A stretch of 64,000 bases of DNA from Micavibrio aeruginosavorus_D (GTDB lineage Bacteria > Pseudomonadota > Alphaproteobacteria > Micavibrionales > Micavibrionaceae). The stretch covers positions 1,240,001-1,304,000 of the forward strand of contig NZ_CP195303.1 in the NCBI RefSeq assembly GCF_051245535.1, read 5' to 3'. Of the stretch, positions 1 through 8,472 are shown one piece after another. Below the pieces are notes generated by a model, which was not told the DNA's origin, searched no databases, and worked only from the letters and a program-made list of their open reading frames with translations. The translations under genes were made by a program, and so were the position numbers. The stretch's first letter is position 1; each line of letters starts with the position of its first letter.

Positions 1-388
1 GACAGGCCGTGACGATATTGTCCCAGGTTGTACGTCCGCCCCGTGACCGCGGGATCACATGATCGAACGTCAACTCTTGCGTCCTGAAGGTATCGCCACA
101 ATACTGGCATTCAAACCCGTCCCTCAGGAACACGTTAAATCGTGTAAAGGCCGGTGCCCGTTCCATGGGCACGTATTCCTTCAGCGCCAGAACACTGGGC
201 AGCCGCATCTGATGCGATGGCGAACTGATCACGCGTTCATATTCCGACACAACGACGACAGATTCGCGGAAGATCGCTTTTATCGCGTCCTGCCACGACC
301 AGAGTGAGAGAGGGAAATAACTCAACGGTCTGAAATCCGCATTCAGGATCAGAGCCGGACATTGTTCAAGGGGAGTTATAGCACTCAT
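1..388 (-). CDS. HNH endonuclease, 3' end outside window
   Basis: Translating the minus strand from the ATG at 388 gives 129 residues running off the left edge. A zinc-type CQYC pair sits at residues 94-97, the HNH histidine in FDHVIPRSRGG at about 108-118, and TTWDNIVTAC at 120-129 begins the second half of the fold. This is the usual layout of the roughly 185-residue bacterial HNH proteins in which a 70-residue N-terminal region precedes the nuclease domain, so about 60 residues are missing. The start is preceded by AAGGAG at a good distance. The family is widespread and chromosomal; its cellular role is unclear and nuclease activity is inferred from the motif only. Confidence 0.88.
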   Translation of the reverse strand, partial: MSAITPLEQCPALILNADFRPLSYFPLSLWSWQDAIKAIFRESVVVVSEYERVISSPSHQMRLPSVLALKEYVPMERAPAFTRFNVFLRDGFECQYCGDTFRTQELTFDHVIPRSRGGRTTWDNIVTAC

Positions 389-471
389 GCAAACACACTC
401 CTTCGCTGTGACGAAAGGGAGACCCTACGGGCGGGAGTGAGGAGAACAAAAAGGTCTCGCGCTTTGCCTAC

Positions 472-483
472 ACAATATATTGT
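472..483. promoter_or_regulatory. 12-bp AT palindrome upstream of the HNH gene
   Basis: ACAATATATTGT is a perfect palindrome about 85 nt upstream of the HNH gene start, in the 200-bp gap shared with the downstream end of the esterase gene. It could be an operator for a dimeric regulator. It could also be chance in an AT-rich promoter region; no second copy was noticed here. Confidence 0.2.
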
Positions 484-589
484 AGGGCAAAATCACATTT
501 TGCACAATTTTTTCACAATCAAAGATTGATGCGTTGCGTCAATATGGTAAAGCGCGTTCTTCATCCACTGGACAGAAGAACGCCTGTAT

Positions 590-1243
590 TTAATGACCTA
601 AATGCGATTGCAGGAATTCGGCCCCCGTTGCAATCGCCGTATCATCAATGCCATGCGCCAGATACGGGATCATCTTACCGGTGACCGGAAACCCTTTGTT
701 TTCAAGCGTCTGCAGCGCTATTTGATAGAATGCAACGGGCACCACCGGGTCCATCGCACCATGCACAAGATGGATGGGCAATTTGCAAATTGCATCGCCA
801 CTCAACCCCTCCGCACCCGCTAACAAACCGGAATAAGCCAGCACACCGGCAAGCTTTTTTGCACGGCGCGGCGCAACATAAAGCGCCATCATCGTGCCCT
901 GAGAAAAGCCCAACAACGCGATATTTTCGTCGCTCAGCCCATATTGGTCACGTTGTTCCGTGATGAAATCATCGATGATTTGTGCGCTTTCTTTCACACC
1001 GCGCTCCATCGCCTCTTGTGTGAATTCGCGAATGGAAAACCATTGCCGCCCCATCGGCGCCATGTCGAACGGTTGCGCGCCATCAGGCGACACAAAAACC
1101 GTGTGCGGCAATTTTTCCGCCAGCATGGGTGCCAGCCCCAACAAATCCTGCCCGTCCGCCCCAACGCCGTGCAACAGAATGACCATGGATGTCGGCGCAC
1201 CTCCTGCGGCGGGACCGAATGTGTAGGATTTTAATGCGGACAT
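590..1243 (-). CDS. Phospholipase/carboxylesterase family alpha/beta hydrolase
   Basis: A 217-residue cytoplasmic alpha/beta hydrolase of the dienelactone hydrolase/acyl-protein thioesterase type. The nucleophile elbow GFSQG places the catalytic serine at residue 114, the acid is probably Asp165 in GAMDPVVP, and the base His197 lies in LAHGID. The oxyanion-hole HG is at 25-26. Length and motif spacing match the family (about 215-225 residues), which cleaves short-chain carboxyl esters; the physiological substrate cannot be read from sequence. It stands alone, with an intergenic palindromic repeat just upstream of its start. Confidence 0.9.
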   Translation of the reverse strand: MSALKSYTFGPAAGGAPTSMVILLHGVGADGQDLLGLAPMLAEKLPHTVFVSPDGAQPFDMAPMGRQWFSIREFTQEAMERGVKESAQIIDDFITEQRDQYGLSDENIALLGFSQGTMMALYVAPRRAKKLAGVLAYSGLLAGAEGLSGDAICKLPIHLVHGAMDPVVPVAFYQIALQTLENKGFPVTGKMIPYLAHGIDDTAIATGAEFLQSHLGH

Positions 1244-1306
1244 GGATACACCTGTTGGTTCGTTATTACGCCCCGCAATTTAACACGGAGCCCCAATTTT
1301 TACACC

Positions 1307-1376
1307 CGTCATTCCGGCGAAAGCCGGAACCTTCAACCCTTATGGCGAAAAGATCCCGGCTTGCGCCGGGATGACG
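1307..1376. repeat. Intergenic palindromic repeat, copy 1
   Basis: A 70-bp element made of two hairpin units. The left unit is CGTCATTCCGGCGAAAGCCGG and the right unit contains CCCGGCTTGCGCCGGG followed by ATGACG. The outer ends CGTCAT and ATGACG are inverted. The same architecture recurs at 12601, 28452, 35972 and 55830. It lies between the divergent esterase and gluQ genes. Confidence 0.8.
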
Positions 1377-1395
1377 TCTCCATGATAATGCCCCC

Positions 1396-2262
1396 ATGAC
1401 ATTCTCCCGCTTCGCCCCATCCCCCACCGGGTACCTGCATATCGGCCACGCTTGGTCCGCGCTGTTCAGCGCCGCCCACGGTACGATGATTTTGCGGATT
1501 GAGGATATCGACACCACGCGATGCAAACCGGACTTTGAAACCGGAATTTATGACGATCTGCATTGGCTCGGCCTCTCATGGCCGGAACCGGTGCGGCGGC
1601 AATCGGATCATTTTGCGGATTACCGCGCGGCGCTGGCACGGCTGGATGATAGGGGGCTGCTCTACCCCTGCTTCTGCACCCGCAAAGACATTCAGGATGA
1701 AATCGCCCGCGCCAACTCTGCCCCGCATGGGCCAGAGGGGCACCTCTACCCCGGCACATGCCGCCATCTCTCCGCCGATGACCGCGCCCGGAAAATGGAT
1801 ACGGGCCACCCCTACGCCCTGCGCCTGAACATGGGTGCCGCATTGGCTACAATCACCGCGCCCCTGACATGGCATGACCGTTATCGCGGCCTCCAAACGG
1901 CCACGCCGGACATTCTGGGCGATGTCGTTCTGGCCCGCAAAGACACACCCGCCAGCTATCATCTGTGCGTGACACTGGACGACCATACCCAGAACGTGAA
2001 TATCGTCACGCGTGGCGAAGACCTCTTCTACGCCTCGCATTTGCACCGTTTATTGCAACATTTGCTGAATTTAAACGTCCCGGAATGGGCACATCACCCG
2101 TTGTTGCTGGACCCGGACGGCAAACGCTTCGCAAAACGCAACAACGCGATCACACTGCGCCACATGCGCGAGATTGATGGCAAAAGCCGAGGCGATATCA
2201 TTACGCTTGTACGGGACTCTCTACCAATCGACGGGCCGTGGCGCGGGCATCTACCCATTTAA
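1396..2262 (+). CDS. gluQ: Glutamyl-Q tRNA(Asp) synthetase
   Basis: A 288-residue class I synthetase catalytic core that attaches glutamate to the queuosine base of tRNA(Asp). The HIGH motif is at residues 15-18 in SPTGYLHIGH, IEDIDTTR follows at 35-42, and a zinc site is suggested by Cys92, Cys94, Tyr118 and Cys122. A KMSKS-like KRFAK sits at 243-247. The anticodon-binding domain of full glutamyl-tRNA synthetase is absent, which separates GluQ from GltX. Its last 62 bp overlap the convergent membrane-phosphatase gene. The ATG at 1396 directly precedes the canonical FAPSPTG start. Confidence 0.92.
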   Translation: MTFSRFAPSPTGYLHIGHAWSALFSAAHGTMILRIEDIDTTRCKPDFETGIYDDLHWLGLSWPEPVRRQSDHFADYRAALARLDDRGLLYPCFCTRKDIQDEIARANSAPHGPEGHLYPGTCRHLSADDRARKMDTGHPYALRLNMGAALATITAPLTWHDRYRGLQTATPDILGDVVLARKDTPASYHLCVTLDDHTQNVNIVTRGEDLFYASHLHRLLQHLLNLNVPEWAHHPLLLDPDGKRFAKRNNAITLRHMREIDGKSRGDIITLVRDSLPIDGPWRGHLPI

Positions 2263-3286
2263 GAACTTGCCCGACACTCAGCCAGATGATCAGCGTGCTG
2301 ATCACGGCAAAATACCCGTCAATGGCGTAATGCCATCCCAAGAACACAGACCCCATCATCACCAGAATGAAGTAGACGGTGAACAAGATCCCCGTTTTTC
2401 GTCCCGTGCCCCAACCAACGAGCACGAACAGGAATGCCAAAGAAACGTGCAAGCTTGGCATCGCAGAAATACCAGAAAAGCTCAATATTTCCTCGCTCTT
2501 GTATGCGTACCAAAGGTAATCCTGCGCCACCAGATCCCAGACGGGCATGGTTTTATTCGTTTCGTGCAAGAACGCCATCAATTCCGCATACGGGTTTGGG
2601 CCATCCACGACATTGCCATAGAAGCACGGGCCCACCGATGAGAACAGAAGCGCAAAAATCGTTCCATTGATAATCCAGACCAAAATATAGGTCAGGAAAA
2701 ATTGTTCGCGCAACCGCGGGCGCTTGAGCGAAAACGCCTGCCAAAACAGAACAGAAAATTTCGCAACGAACCATATTTTATAAAAGAAGCTGATGACCGT
2801 GACCATAATCCCAGCGCTTAAAACCGGGAACAGAATGCGCCACGGATCAACACCGAAATGCAACGTACGATCAATTTGCGAAAACAATTCGTCGTACTTG
2901 AACGGCACAATTTCGGGGATCAGGCTTTTGTAACTGGTGAACACCGAAAACATGACAGTGAACAACAGAATGATTGGTATCCCCCGTGCCAAACGCTGTG
3001 GGTTGAGACAGATGCGGCGCAAATCATCCAGAATGGTCAGCGTCAGCCTCTCCGGCCGAATGGCAATCATGATATAAAAACTGCGCCAGCTGATAATCCC
3101 CAACCCGAACCAGATAATCGCCCAATGCAGCGCATTGGAGTACATCATGGTGTGTATGTTCAAAGGCCAGTCATAGATACGGGCAAGAACACCGCCAACA
3201 GCGATTTGTAATGCAAAGATGGCCAGAATCCAGAGCGTCAGGCGATTGCCCAGCTCCTGCCGAAAACTATCAAACCAGCTTTTCAT
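2201..3286 (-). CDS. PAP2-superfamily membrane phosphatase (copy A)
   Basis: A 361-residue polytopic membrane protein with hydrophobic stretches at about 15-35, 53-72, 103-120, 155-183, 197-215, 278-292 and 298-340. The C-terminal half carries phosphatase motifs of the PAP2_3 (inositolphosphotransferase-like) kind: SAMPSLHV at 274-281 and GWHYAIDG at 317-324, with catalytic histidines near 280 and 319. It probably dephosphorylates or transfers a phospholipid head group at the inner membrane. It overlaps copy B upstream by 17 bp, so the pair is probably co-transcribed. The exact substrate is unknown. Confidence 0.82.
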   Translation of the reverse strand: MKSWFDSFRQELGNRLTLWILAIFALQIAVGGVLARIYDWPLNIHTMMYSNALHWAIIWFGLGIISWRSFYIMIAIRPERLTLTILDDLRRICLNPQRLARGIPIILLFTVMFSVFTSYKSLIPEIVPFKYDELFSQIDRTLHFGVDPWRILFPVLSAGIMVTVISFFYKIWFVAKFSVLFWQAFSLKRPRLREQFFLTYILVWIINGTIFALLFSSVGPCFYGNVVDGPNPYAELMAFLHETNKTMPVWDLVAQDYLWYAYKSEEILSFSGISAMPSLHVSLAFLFVLVGWGTGRKTGILFTVYFILVMMGSVFLGWHYAIDGYFAVISTLIIWLSVGQVLKWVDARATARRLVESPVQA

Positions 3287-4325
3287 CCATCGGTTCCTTT
3301 AACACCAGACCGCAGGCCCACCAGATCAGGGCCGCAACCGCCGCCCCCAGATACCCATCCAAAGCATAGTGCCACGCCAGATGAACGGACCCAATCATGA
3401 TTATGAGCGCAAAAGTCCCAAAAAACCATTGAACACCCCGCCCATACGAGCGGGACAACAGGAAAAATAAAAAGGCGAGCGCCACGTGAACGCTGGGCAT
3501 CGCCGAAATTCCTGATCCTATCCCTGTGGCATTGGCTTGATATGTGGTCCAAAGCATATCCTGTGTCTGCAAGGCCCAAACCGGCCATCCGGCCTCACCC
3601 ATACTATGGAAGTAATCCATTTGGGCCGCGAACGGGTTCGGACCATCCACCAGATGGCTATAAAAACACGGCCCGCCAGAGGAGAACCCCATGGCCAGAA
3701 CGTTCCCGCACATGATCCAGGTCAACAGGAACGTCCAGAAAAACCGCATCCGCAACACCGGACGTTTCAGGTTAAACAACTGCCAGTACAGCACCCCGAA
3801 CATCACCGCGAACCACAGATTATAAATCAGGTTGATGGCGAAGGTGATGGGGGCATAGCCGAAAACAGGGTGAAGGATACGCCACGGATCGATTCCAAAA
3901 TGAAGAATACGGTCCCACGTCGCGAATGTTTCATCCCACTGATAATCCTGCACCAGCGGGATCATGGATTTCAGGCTGGTAAATGTTCCCATAAACAGGA
4001 TGAAGGCAAAGAACAAAGGCGCCGCCGCGACCAGCATACGGCGGTTGAACAGCATACGGCGAAGATCGGCAATCAATTCCCGCGTCAGATGATCGGGCCG
4101 ATCGACAATCATCATCCGAAATCCACGCCACCCCAAAAACAGGCTGAACAGTAAAAACGTCACCGTCACCACGGCGCGGGAATAAATGAACGGGCTGAAT
4201 TGATCCGCGGCCCCGAGATAAAGGGACAGCCCCCACCCCGCCACCGCGTAAACGGCAACGGCCAAAACCCACCCGGTAACGGCGGGGGTATAAGGCCAGA
4301 ATTTTTGCAGGCGGGAGAGTTTCAT
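3270..4325 (-). CDS. PAP2-superfamily membrane phosphatase (copy B)
   Basis: A 351-residue paralogue of the gene immediately downstream. Both share GPCFY, VDGPNP, LHFG-DPWRIL and the phosphatase motifs SAMPSVHV and AWHYALDG, which fall at the same residue numbers (274-281 and 317-324) in both proteins. This points to a tandem duplication followed by divergence of the N-terminal membrane helices. Both copies keep the catalytic His and Asp positions, so neither looks dead. As the first gene of the pair, it has its promoter in the 126-bp gap before the divergent XRE gene. Confidence 0.82.
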   Translation of the reverse strand: MKLSRLQKFWPYTPAVTGWVLAVAVYAVAGWGLSLYLGAADQFSPFIYSRAVVTVTFLLFSLFLGWRGFRMMIVDRPDHLTRELIADLRRMLFNRRMLVAAAPLFFAFILFMGTFTSLKSMIPLVQDYQWDETFATWDRILHFGIDPWRILHPVFGYAPITFAINLIYNLWFAVMFGVLYWQLFNLKRPVLRMRFFWTFLLTWIMCGNVLAMGFSSGGPCFYSHLVDGPNPFAAQMDYFHSMGEAGWPVWALQTQDMLWTTYQANATGIGSGISAMPSVHVALAFLFFLLSRSYGRGVQWFFGTFALIIMIGSVHLAWHYALDGYLGAAVAALIWWACGLVLKEPMDEKLV

Positions 4326-4451
4326 CGGAGGTTGATTCTTTATGCAGATTCAATATACTGTAGCTTAATGTGACATTGCCGCTTCAGGCAAGCCCACCCC
4401 GCCATTTTTCTTCACCTACCACCTCAACATCCCACCTTAAGAGGTTATTTC

Positions 4452-4781
4452 ATGGATCTTCTTCATATTGACGGCAAACCCTATGTGCTGGTTCCGATGC
4501 AGGAATACCGCAAGCTGACCAACCGCGTGGACGAAGATGCCGCCGCCGATGCCGCGTTGCCCGATGATGTGCTGAACGCGATCGCCGCAGGCACCGATCA
4601 CCCGGTCAAAGTTCTGCGCCGTTTCCGCAAGATGACTCAGGTTGATCTGGCCAAACTGGCGGATATGTCCCGCGCCTACCTGACCGAGATTGAAACTGGC
4701 CGCAAGCAGGGTTCGATCCGCGCCATGCGCCAGTTGGCGGATGCGTTGAAGGTCAACCCCGGCCTGTTGCTGGCACAGTAA
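4452..4781 (+). CDS. XRE-family helix-turn-helix regulator
   Basis: A 109-residue protein with an N-terminal segment of about 45 residues (LLHIDGKPYVLVPMQEYRKL) resembling antitoxin or Phd-type dimerisation regions, followed by a Cro/C1-type HTH at about 50-106 containing TQVDLAKLADMSRAYLTEIE. Such proteins often act as antitoxins or autoregulators, but no toxin-like gene adjoins it: upstream is a divergent phosphatase, downstream a convergent amidase 3 bp away. AAGAGG lies about 9 nt before the ATG. A DNA-binding role is clear; the target is not. Confidence 0.82.
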   Translation: MDLLHIDGKPYVLVPMQEYRKLTNRVDEDAAADAALPDDVLNAIAAGTDHPVKVLRRFRKMTQVDLAKLADMSRAYLTEIETGRKQGSIRAMRQLADALKVNPGLLLAQ

Positions 4782-4784
4782 GAA

Positions 4785-5621
4785 TCATACGGAAACCAGG
4801 TTAAAATTCCGGTCATGACGAAGCGCGGGGATTGCACTCCGCGCTTTTTCGCTGTCCGCCAAATTGAGCGTTGCGGTGATCAGGCCGGGCGCATCGCCGC
4901 CTTCAGCCAACACTTTGCCCCACGGATCAACGATTAGGGAATGACCATAGGTCATCCGCCCACCTTCATGCGTGCCGCATTGCGCAGCGGCCAGAACGAA
5001 CGATCCCGTTTCAATCGCCCGCGCCCGCAGCAGGGATTCCCAATGCGCCAGCCCGGTCGGTACGGTAAAGGCCGCAGGAACGGTCAGAATCCGCGCCCCA
5101 CCCTGTGCCAGCGCACGGAACAACGGCGCAAAACGCAGATCGTAGCAAATGCCCATGCCAATCTTGCCAAACGGCGTATCGACCACAACCGCCTTGTCCC
5201 CCGGAACGATATGCGCGCTTTCACGGTGTGTTTCCCCGGTGGGCAGATCGACATCAAACAGATGAATTTTGTCGTAGCGCGCGGCAATGTCGCCATTGGC
5301 GGCAAAGATGTAGCCGCGATTGGCCATCTTATCATCCGCCACCTTCACCGCGATGGACCCGACGTGAATCCACACCCCCAGATCGCGCGCGATGTCAGAG
5401 AAATATGGCAAAGCTGGATGCTCGTCTTCCGCCTTGGCCGATTTCAATTTCTCCGTCGCCGGGAACCGCATATGGCAGGTATTTTCCGGTGTCTGAACAA
5501 ATTGCGCCCCGTCCAGCGCCGCCACGCGGATCATATCGCCGGCGGTTTTCAAATTGGCGTCAATATCCGGCCCGCTGGTCATCTGGACCAGCGCCACGTT
5601 TAATGTGTCCGGCAAACTCAT
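4785..5621 (-). CDS. Nitrilase-superfamily amidase (Nit1/Nit2-like)
   Basis: A 278-residue carbon-nitrogen hydrolase. The Glu-Lys-Cys triad is Glu46 (QTPENT), Lys118 (YDKIHLFD) and Cys159 (GMGICYDLRF). The LFDVD and DLRFAPLFR signatures match the Nit subfamily, in which deaminated-glutathione amidase repairs a side product of transaminases acting on glutathione. The gene overlaps the upstream glutaredoxin gene by 4 bp (stop/start overlap), so it is translationally coupled; a glutathione-related role agrees with this pairing. The precise substrate is inferred from the family. Confidence 0.88.
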   Translation of the reverse strand: MSLPDTLNVALVQMTSGPDIDANLKTAGDMIRVAALDGAQFVQTPENTCHMRFPATEKLKSAKAEDEHPALPYFSDIARDLGVWIHVGSIAVKVADDKMANRGYIFAANGDIAARYDKIHLFDVDLPTGETHRESAHIVPGDKAVVVDTPFGKIGMGICYDLRFAPLFRALAQGGARILTVPAAFTVPTGLAHWESLLRARAIETGSFVLAAAQCGTHEGGRMTYGHSLIVDPWGKVLAEGGDAPGLITATLNLADSEKARSAIPALRHDRNFNLVSV

Positions 5622-5875
5622 GCGGACAGGAGCTGGTCCAGCTCCCCTTTCGAATCCAGCGCATGCAGATCATCACATCCGCCGATATGCGCATCGTTGA
5701 TGAAAATTTGCGGAATGGTCCGGCGACCATTGGCCCGGCCCAGCATTTCTTCGCGCTTGGCATCATCCTCATCCACCTTATATTCGGTGAAGGGCACGCC
5801 CTTGCGGGTCAGCAGGGCCTTGGCCCGATCGCAATACGGGCAATACGCCCCGGAGTAAATCTCGACTTTTGCCAT
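5618..5875 (-). CDS. grxC: Glutaredoxin 3
   Basis: An 85-residue dithiol glutaredoxin. The active site is CPYC at residues 12-15, the cis-proline lies in RRTIPQIFIN, and the glutathione-binding GGCDDLHAL is near the C-terminus. Length and motif match GrxC. It reduces protein disulfides and glutathione mixed disulfides in the cytoplasm. It leads a two-gene operon with the nitrilase-family amidase. In many alphaproteobacteria comF, grxC and this amidase are adjacent; here comF lies about 1.7 kb away, separated by a plus-strand hydroxylase and a small gene. Confidence 0.92.
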   Translation of the reverse strand: MAKVEIYSGAYCPYCDRAKALLTRKGVPFTEYKVDEDDAKREEMLGRANGRRTIPQIFINDAHIGGCDDLHALDSKGELDQLLSA

Positions 5876-5939
5876 GGTTCGGTTTCCTCTATGTTAGGCC
5901 CCTAGATATAGCACGCTTAAATGGGTTTGACAGACCATC

Positions 5940-7208
5940 ATGACAACAAAACGACAAGCCCCAATAAAATCAAAAGCCTTTGATGTTGTTATCAGTGGCG
6001 CCGGGGTTCCGGGGCTGGCGCTGGCCGCCCTTTTGGGCCGGGCCGGGCTGAATGTGGCCATCATCGACCCCGCCCCCATCCCCGCGCCGGATGATGTCAC
6101 GGACAACGCCCGCACCGCCGCCCTGATGCACGCCTCCGTCAACGTCCTGCGCGCAACCGGGGTTTGGGATGATGTCGCCCGCTATGGCGCGGCGCTGGAA
6201 ACATTGCGGATTGTTGAGGACAGTCCAGGGGGAAAAGGCGCAAAGAAAGACCGCGCCGTCACCGTCGATTTCCACGCCTCCGACATCGACCTGCCGTGGT
6301 TTGGCATCAATATGCCGAATGATCGTTTGCGGGCCGCGTTGGGCGTTGCGTGCGACGACATTCAAAACATCACGTTCTTCATCCCCACCCGTGTCACCGA
6401 TTACGACGCGGATGATACGGGGGTCAGCATCACGCTGAATGATAAAACGCAACTACGCGCCCGCCTGTTGATCGGGGCGGATGGGCGCAATTCGAATATC
6501 CGCACAATCGCGGGTATTGAATGCGATGAATTTGATCCGGGGCAAAGCGCCATCACCTGCTTGGTGCAACACACGCGTCCGCACGGTCATGTCTCCACCG
6601 AACATCACCGCCCCGGCGGTCCCTTTACCACCGTCCCCCTGCCCGGCGCGCATCATTCCAGTATTGTCTGGGTTGAATATGCGGACGATGCCGACGCGTT
6701 CATGCGGATGCGGAAAGGCGAATTTCAACAAGCGTTGCAGGACCGCGCCGGCTCCGCCCTCGGTACCGTGACACTGGACAGCGACCCGACCTGCTGGCCC
6801 CTCAAAATCATGCGCGCGCAGAAACTGACCGCGCCGCGCATGGCCCTGATGGCCGAGGCCGCCCACGTCCTGCACCCGATGGGCGCCCAAGGCCTGAACC
6901 TCAGCCTGCGTGATTGCGCCGTTCTGGCCGAAGTGATTGTCGATGCCGCGCGCGTCGGGATCGACATCGGATCGCGCAGCGTTCTGGACACCTACGAATC
7001 CCGCCGCCGCCCCGACATCATGACCCGCGTTGCCGCAACAACCGGCCTGAACAAAATGGTCAGCAATGATTTTTCCATCCTGCGATATTTACGCCGCGCC
7101 GGATTGAAAACGGTGGATAGCATTACACCACTGAAAAAATTTGCGATGAATGAAGGCGTGATGCCGGGGTATGACGATAGTCGACTGGCGCGTGGTGAAA
7201 CATTGTAA
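5940..7208 (+). CDS. UbiH/UbiF/COQ6-family FAD hydroxylase
   Basis: A 422-residue flavoprotein monooxygenase. The Rossmann dinucleotide fold is FDVVISGAGVPGLALA at 14-29, the GADGRNSNIR motif at about 178-187, and the C-terminal FAD ribityl motif is HPMGAQGLNLSLRDC near 315-330. These are family signatures for aromatic-ring hydroxylation in ubiquinone synthesis. Sequence alone does not say which ring carbon it modifies, so no specific gene symbol is given. It is divergent from grxC with a gap of only 64 bp. Confidence 0.88.
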   Translation: MTTKRQAPIKSKAFDVVISGAGVPGLALAALLGRAGLNVAIIDPAPIPAPDDVTDNARTAALMHASVNVLRATGVWDDVARYGAALETLRIVEDSPGGKGAKKDRAVTVDFHASDIDLPWFGINMPNDRLRAALGVACDDIQNITFFIPTRVTDYDADDTGVSITLNDKTQLRARLLIGADGRNSNIRTIAGIECDEFDPGQSAITCLVQHTRPHGHVSTEHHRPGGPFTTVPLPGAHHSSIVWVEYADDADAFMRMRKGEFQQALQDRAGSALGTVTLDSDPTCWPLKIMRAQKLTAPRMALMAEAAHVLHPMGAQGLNLSLRDCAVLAEVIVDAARVGIDIGSRSVLDTYESRRRPDIMTRVAATTGLNKMVSNDFSILRYLRRAGLKTVDSITPLKKFAMNEGVMPGYDDSRLARGETL

Positions 7209-7260
7209 TAGCCTGTCATTAATAGAGGCGAATTTTTGTAGAGGTCACAAGATTTCTCAA

Positions 7261-7533
7261 ATGATCGAGAGAGAAAAAACTGCAGCGTTACATGCAACAA
7301 TACAGAAAATTTTACTAAACGAATGGGACCCAATAGGGATTAGAGATATCGCGGAAGCACAAGACGAGTACGACTCTTATGTGCCGGACATATGCGAAAT
7401 GATCTCATCACAAAAAACTCAAAGCGAAATATTGGATTTTCTGTGGAACGTTGAAACTGAACACATGGGACTTTGTGGAAACAAAAAGAAATCAGAAAAA
7501 ATCGCTGAGCGCTTGTTCAATCTTTCAGTATAA
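7261..7533 (+). CDS. Small hypothetical protein, WDPIGI...DEYDSYVP motif
   Basis: A 90-residue protein read from the ATG at 7261; an in-frame start further upstream would run back into the hydroxylase gene. It contains LLNEWDPIGI and DEYDSYVPDI, a pairing seen in small uncharacterised bacterial proteins (DUF1871-like), but the resemblance is by eye and the function is unknown. Base composition is clearly more AT-rich than both flanking genes, and the interval sits between genes often neighbouring each other in relatives, suggesting acquired DNA. No strong ribosome-binding site is visible. Confidence 0.55.
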   Translation: MIEREKTAALHATIQKILLNEWDPIGIRDIAEAQDEYDSYVPDICEMISSQKTQSEILDFLWNVETEHMGLCGNKKKSEKIAERLFNLSV

Positions 7534-7582
7534 TGTTTACAAGATTTTTCTGCTTATTTGCATCACTATATAGTTTTAAAAA

Positions 7583-8350
7583 CTACTCCCTACTCACCCG
7601 TGCCACAGCCACCACGTCCACACGCGCCGCACCCGCATTCAGTAAGGTTTGCGCGCATTCGCGCACCGTTGCTCCGGTTGTAAACACATCGTCGATCAGA
7701 ACAACATTTTTGCCGCGCACTGCATCCGCATGACGGGGATTGACCGTAAAGGCCCCCTTCACATTCTTCCGCCGTTCGGCGGCACGTTTATGCCCTTGGG
7801 ATTCCGTTGCGCGGTGACGGATCAGCCCATCGGCCAGACAGGGCAAACCCGATGCCTTCGCCACACCATGCGCCAGCAAGGCCGCCTGATTATACCGCCG
7901 CCGCATCAACCGCCAGCGGTGCAAGGGCACAGGCACCAGCACATCGGCATCCGCCCACAATTCCGCCCCCGCCCGCATGATCCATGGCACCAAAACGGGA
8001 ACGGCGTGCAGATGGTCGGCATGTTTGAATTTCAGAATGACGCCCCGGCTGGCATCGTCATACACCACCGCCGCCCGGGCCGCGGTAAAGGGCGGCGGAT
8101 CATCCAGACACGCCGCGCATTGCAGGTCTTCCATCCCCTCGGACGTAAACGGAAACGGCATGCCGCAGGTCCGGCAAAAAGGCGGCGCGATAAAGGACAA
8201 ACCCGCCCAAGCCCCCGGGTCCAATTGCCCCGGCGCGCCCACAATCGCCCCGCTTATGATGCAGCGCGGTGGAAAAATTGCATCCACAACCCGCCCCACC
8301 CCGTGGAGAATAGTGTTAATGCTCTGTTTTAAAACAGATATTTGCTCCAC
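7583..8350 (-). CDS. comF: ComF-family amidophosphoribosyltransferase-like protein
   Basis: About 255 residues. An N-terminal zinc-finger-like region has FPPRCIISG, FCRTCGMPF and LQCAACLDD cysteine pairs. A PRTase-type domain follows with VPVPLHRWRLMRRRYNQAALLA and the PRPP-binding loop VVLIDDVFTTGATV. ComF proteins are linked to DNA uptake or processing in competent bacteria but are also found in others. The GTG at 8350 is chosen because it follows GGGAGAGG and gives the family length; a longer frame reaches 8575 and would overlap the divergent methyltransferase gene. Confidence 0.87.
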   Translation of the reverse strand: MEQISVLKQSINTILHGVGRVVDAIFPPRCIISGAIVGAPGQLDPGAWAGLSFIAPPFCRTCGMPFPFTSEGMEDLQCAACLDDPPPFTAARAAVVYDDASRGVILKFKHADHLHAVPVLVPWIMRAGAELWADADVLVPVPLHRWRLMRRRYNQAALLAHGVAKASGLPCLADGLIRHRATESQGHKRAAERRKNVKGAFTVNPRHADAVRGKNVVLIDDVFTTGATVRECAQTLLNAGAARVDVVAVARVSRE

Positions 8351-8472
8351 ACCCTCTCCCTTTTCTGGCCCCGATATATGTTGCGAAAAACCGGACCCTT
8401 CCGGTATTATACGGAAACCCAAAAAGCCGGGTTTCCGGGCAAAAATGTAACGTCTAACCGTCGAAATTACAA

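Noticed and set aside
59..307. 82-codon plus-strand frame at the left edge
   Set aside because: It lies antisense within a clear HNH endonuclease gene on the minus strand and has no family resemblance.
4452..5621. Toxin-antitoxin module formed by the XRE gene and its neighbour
   Set aside because: The next gene is a convergent nitrilase-family amidase with an intact triad and coupled to grxC, so it is not a toxin partner.
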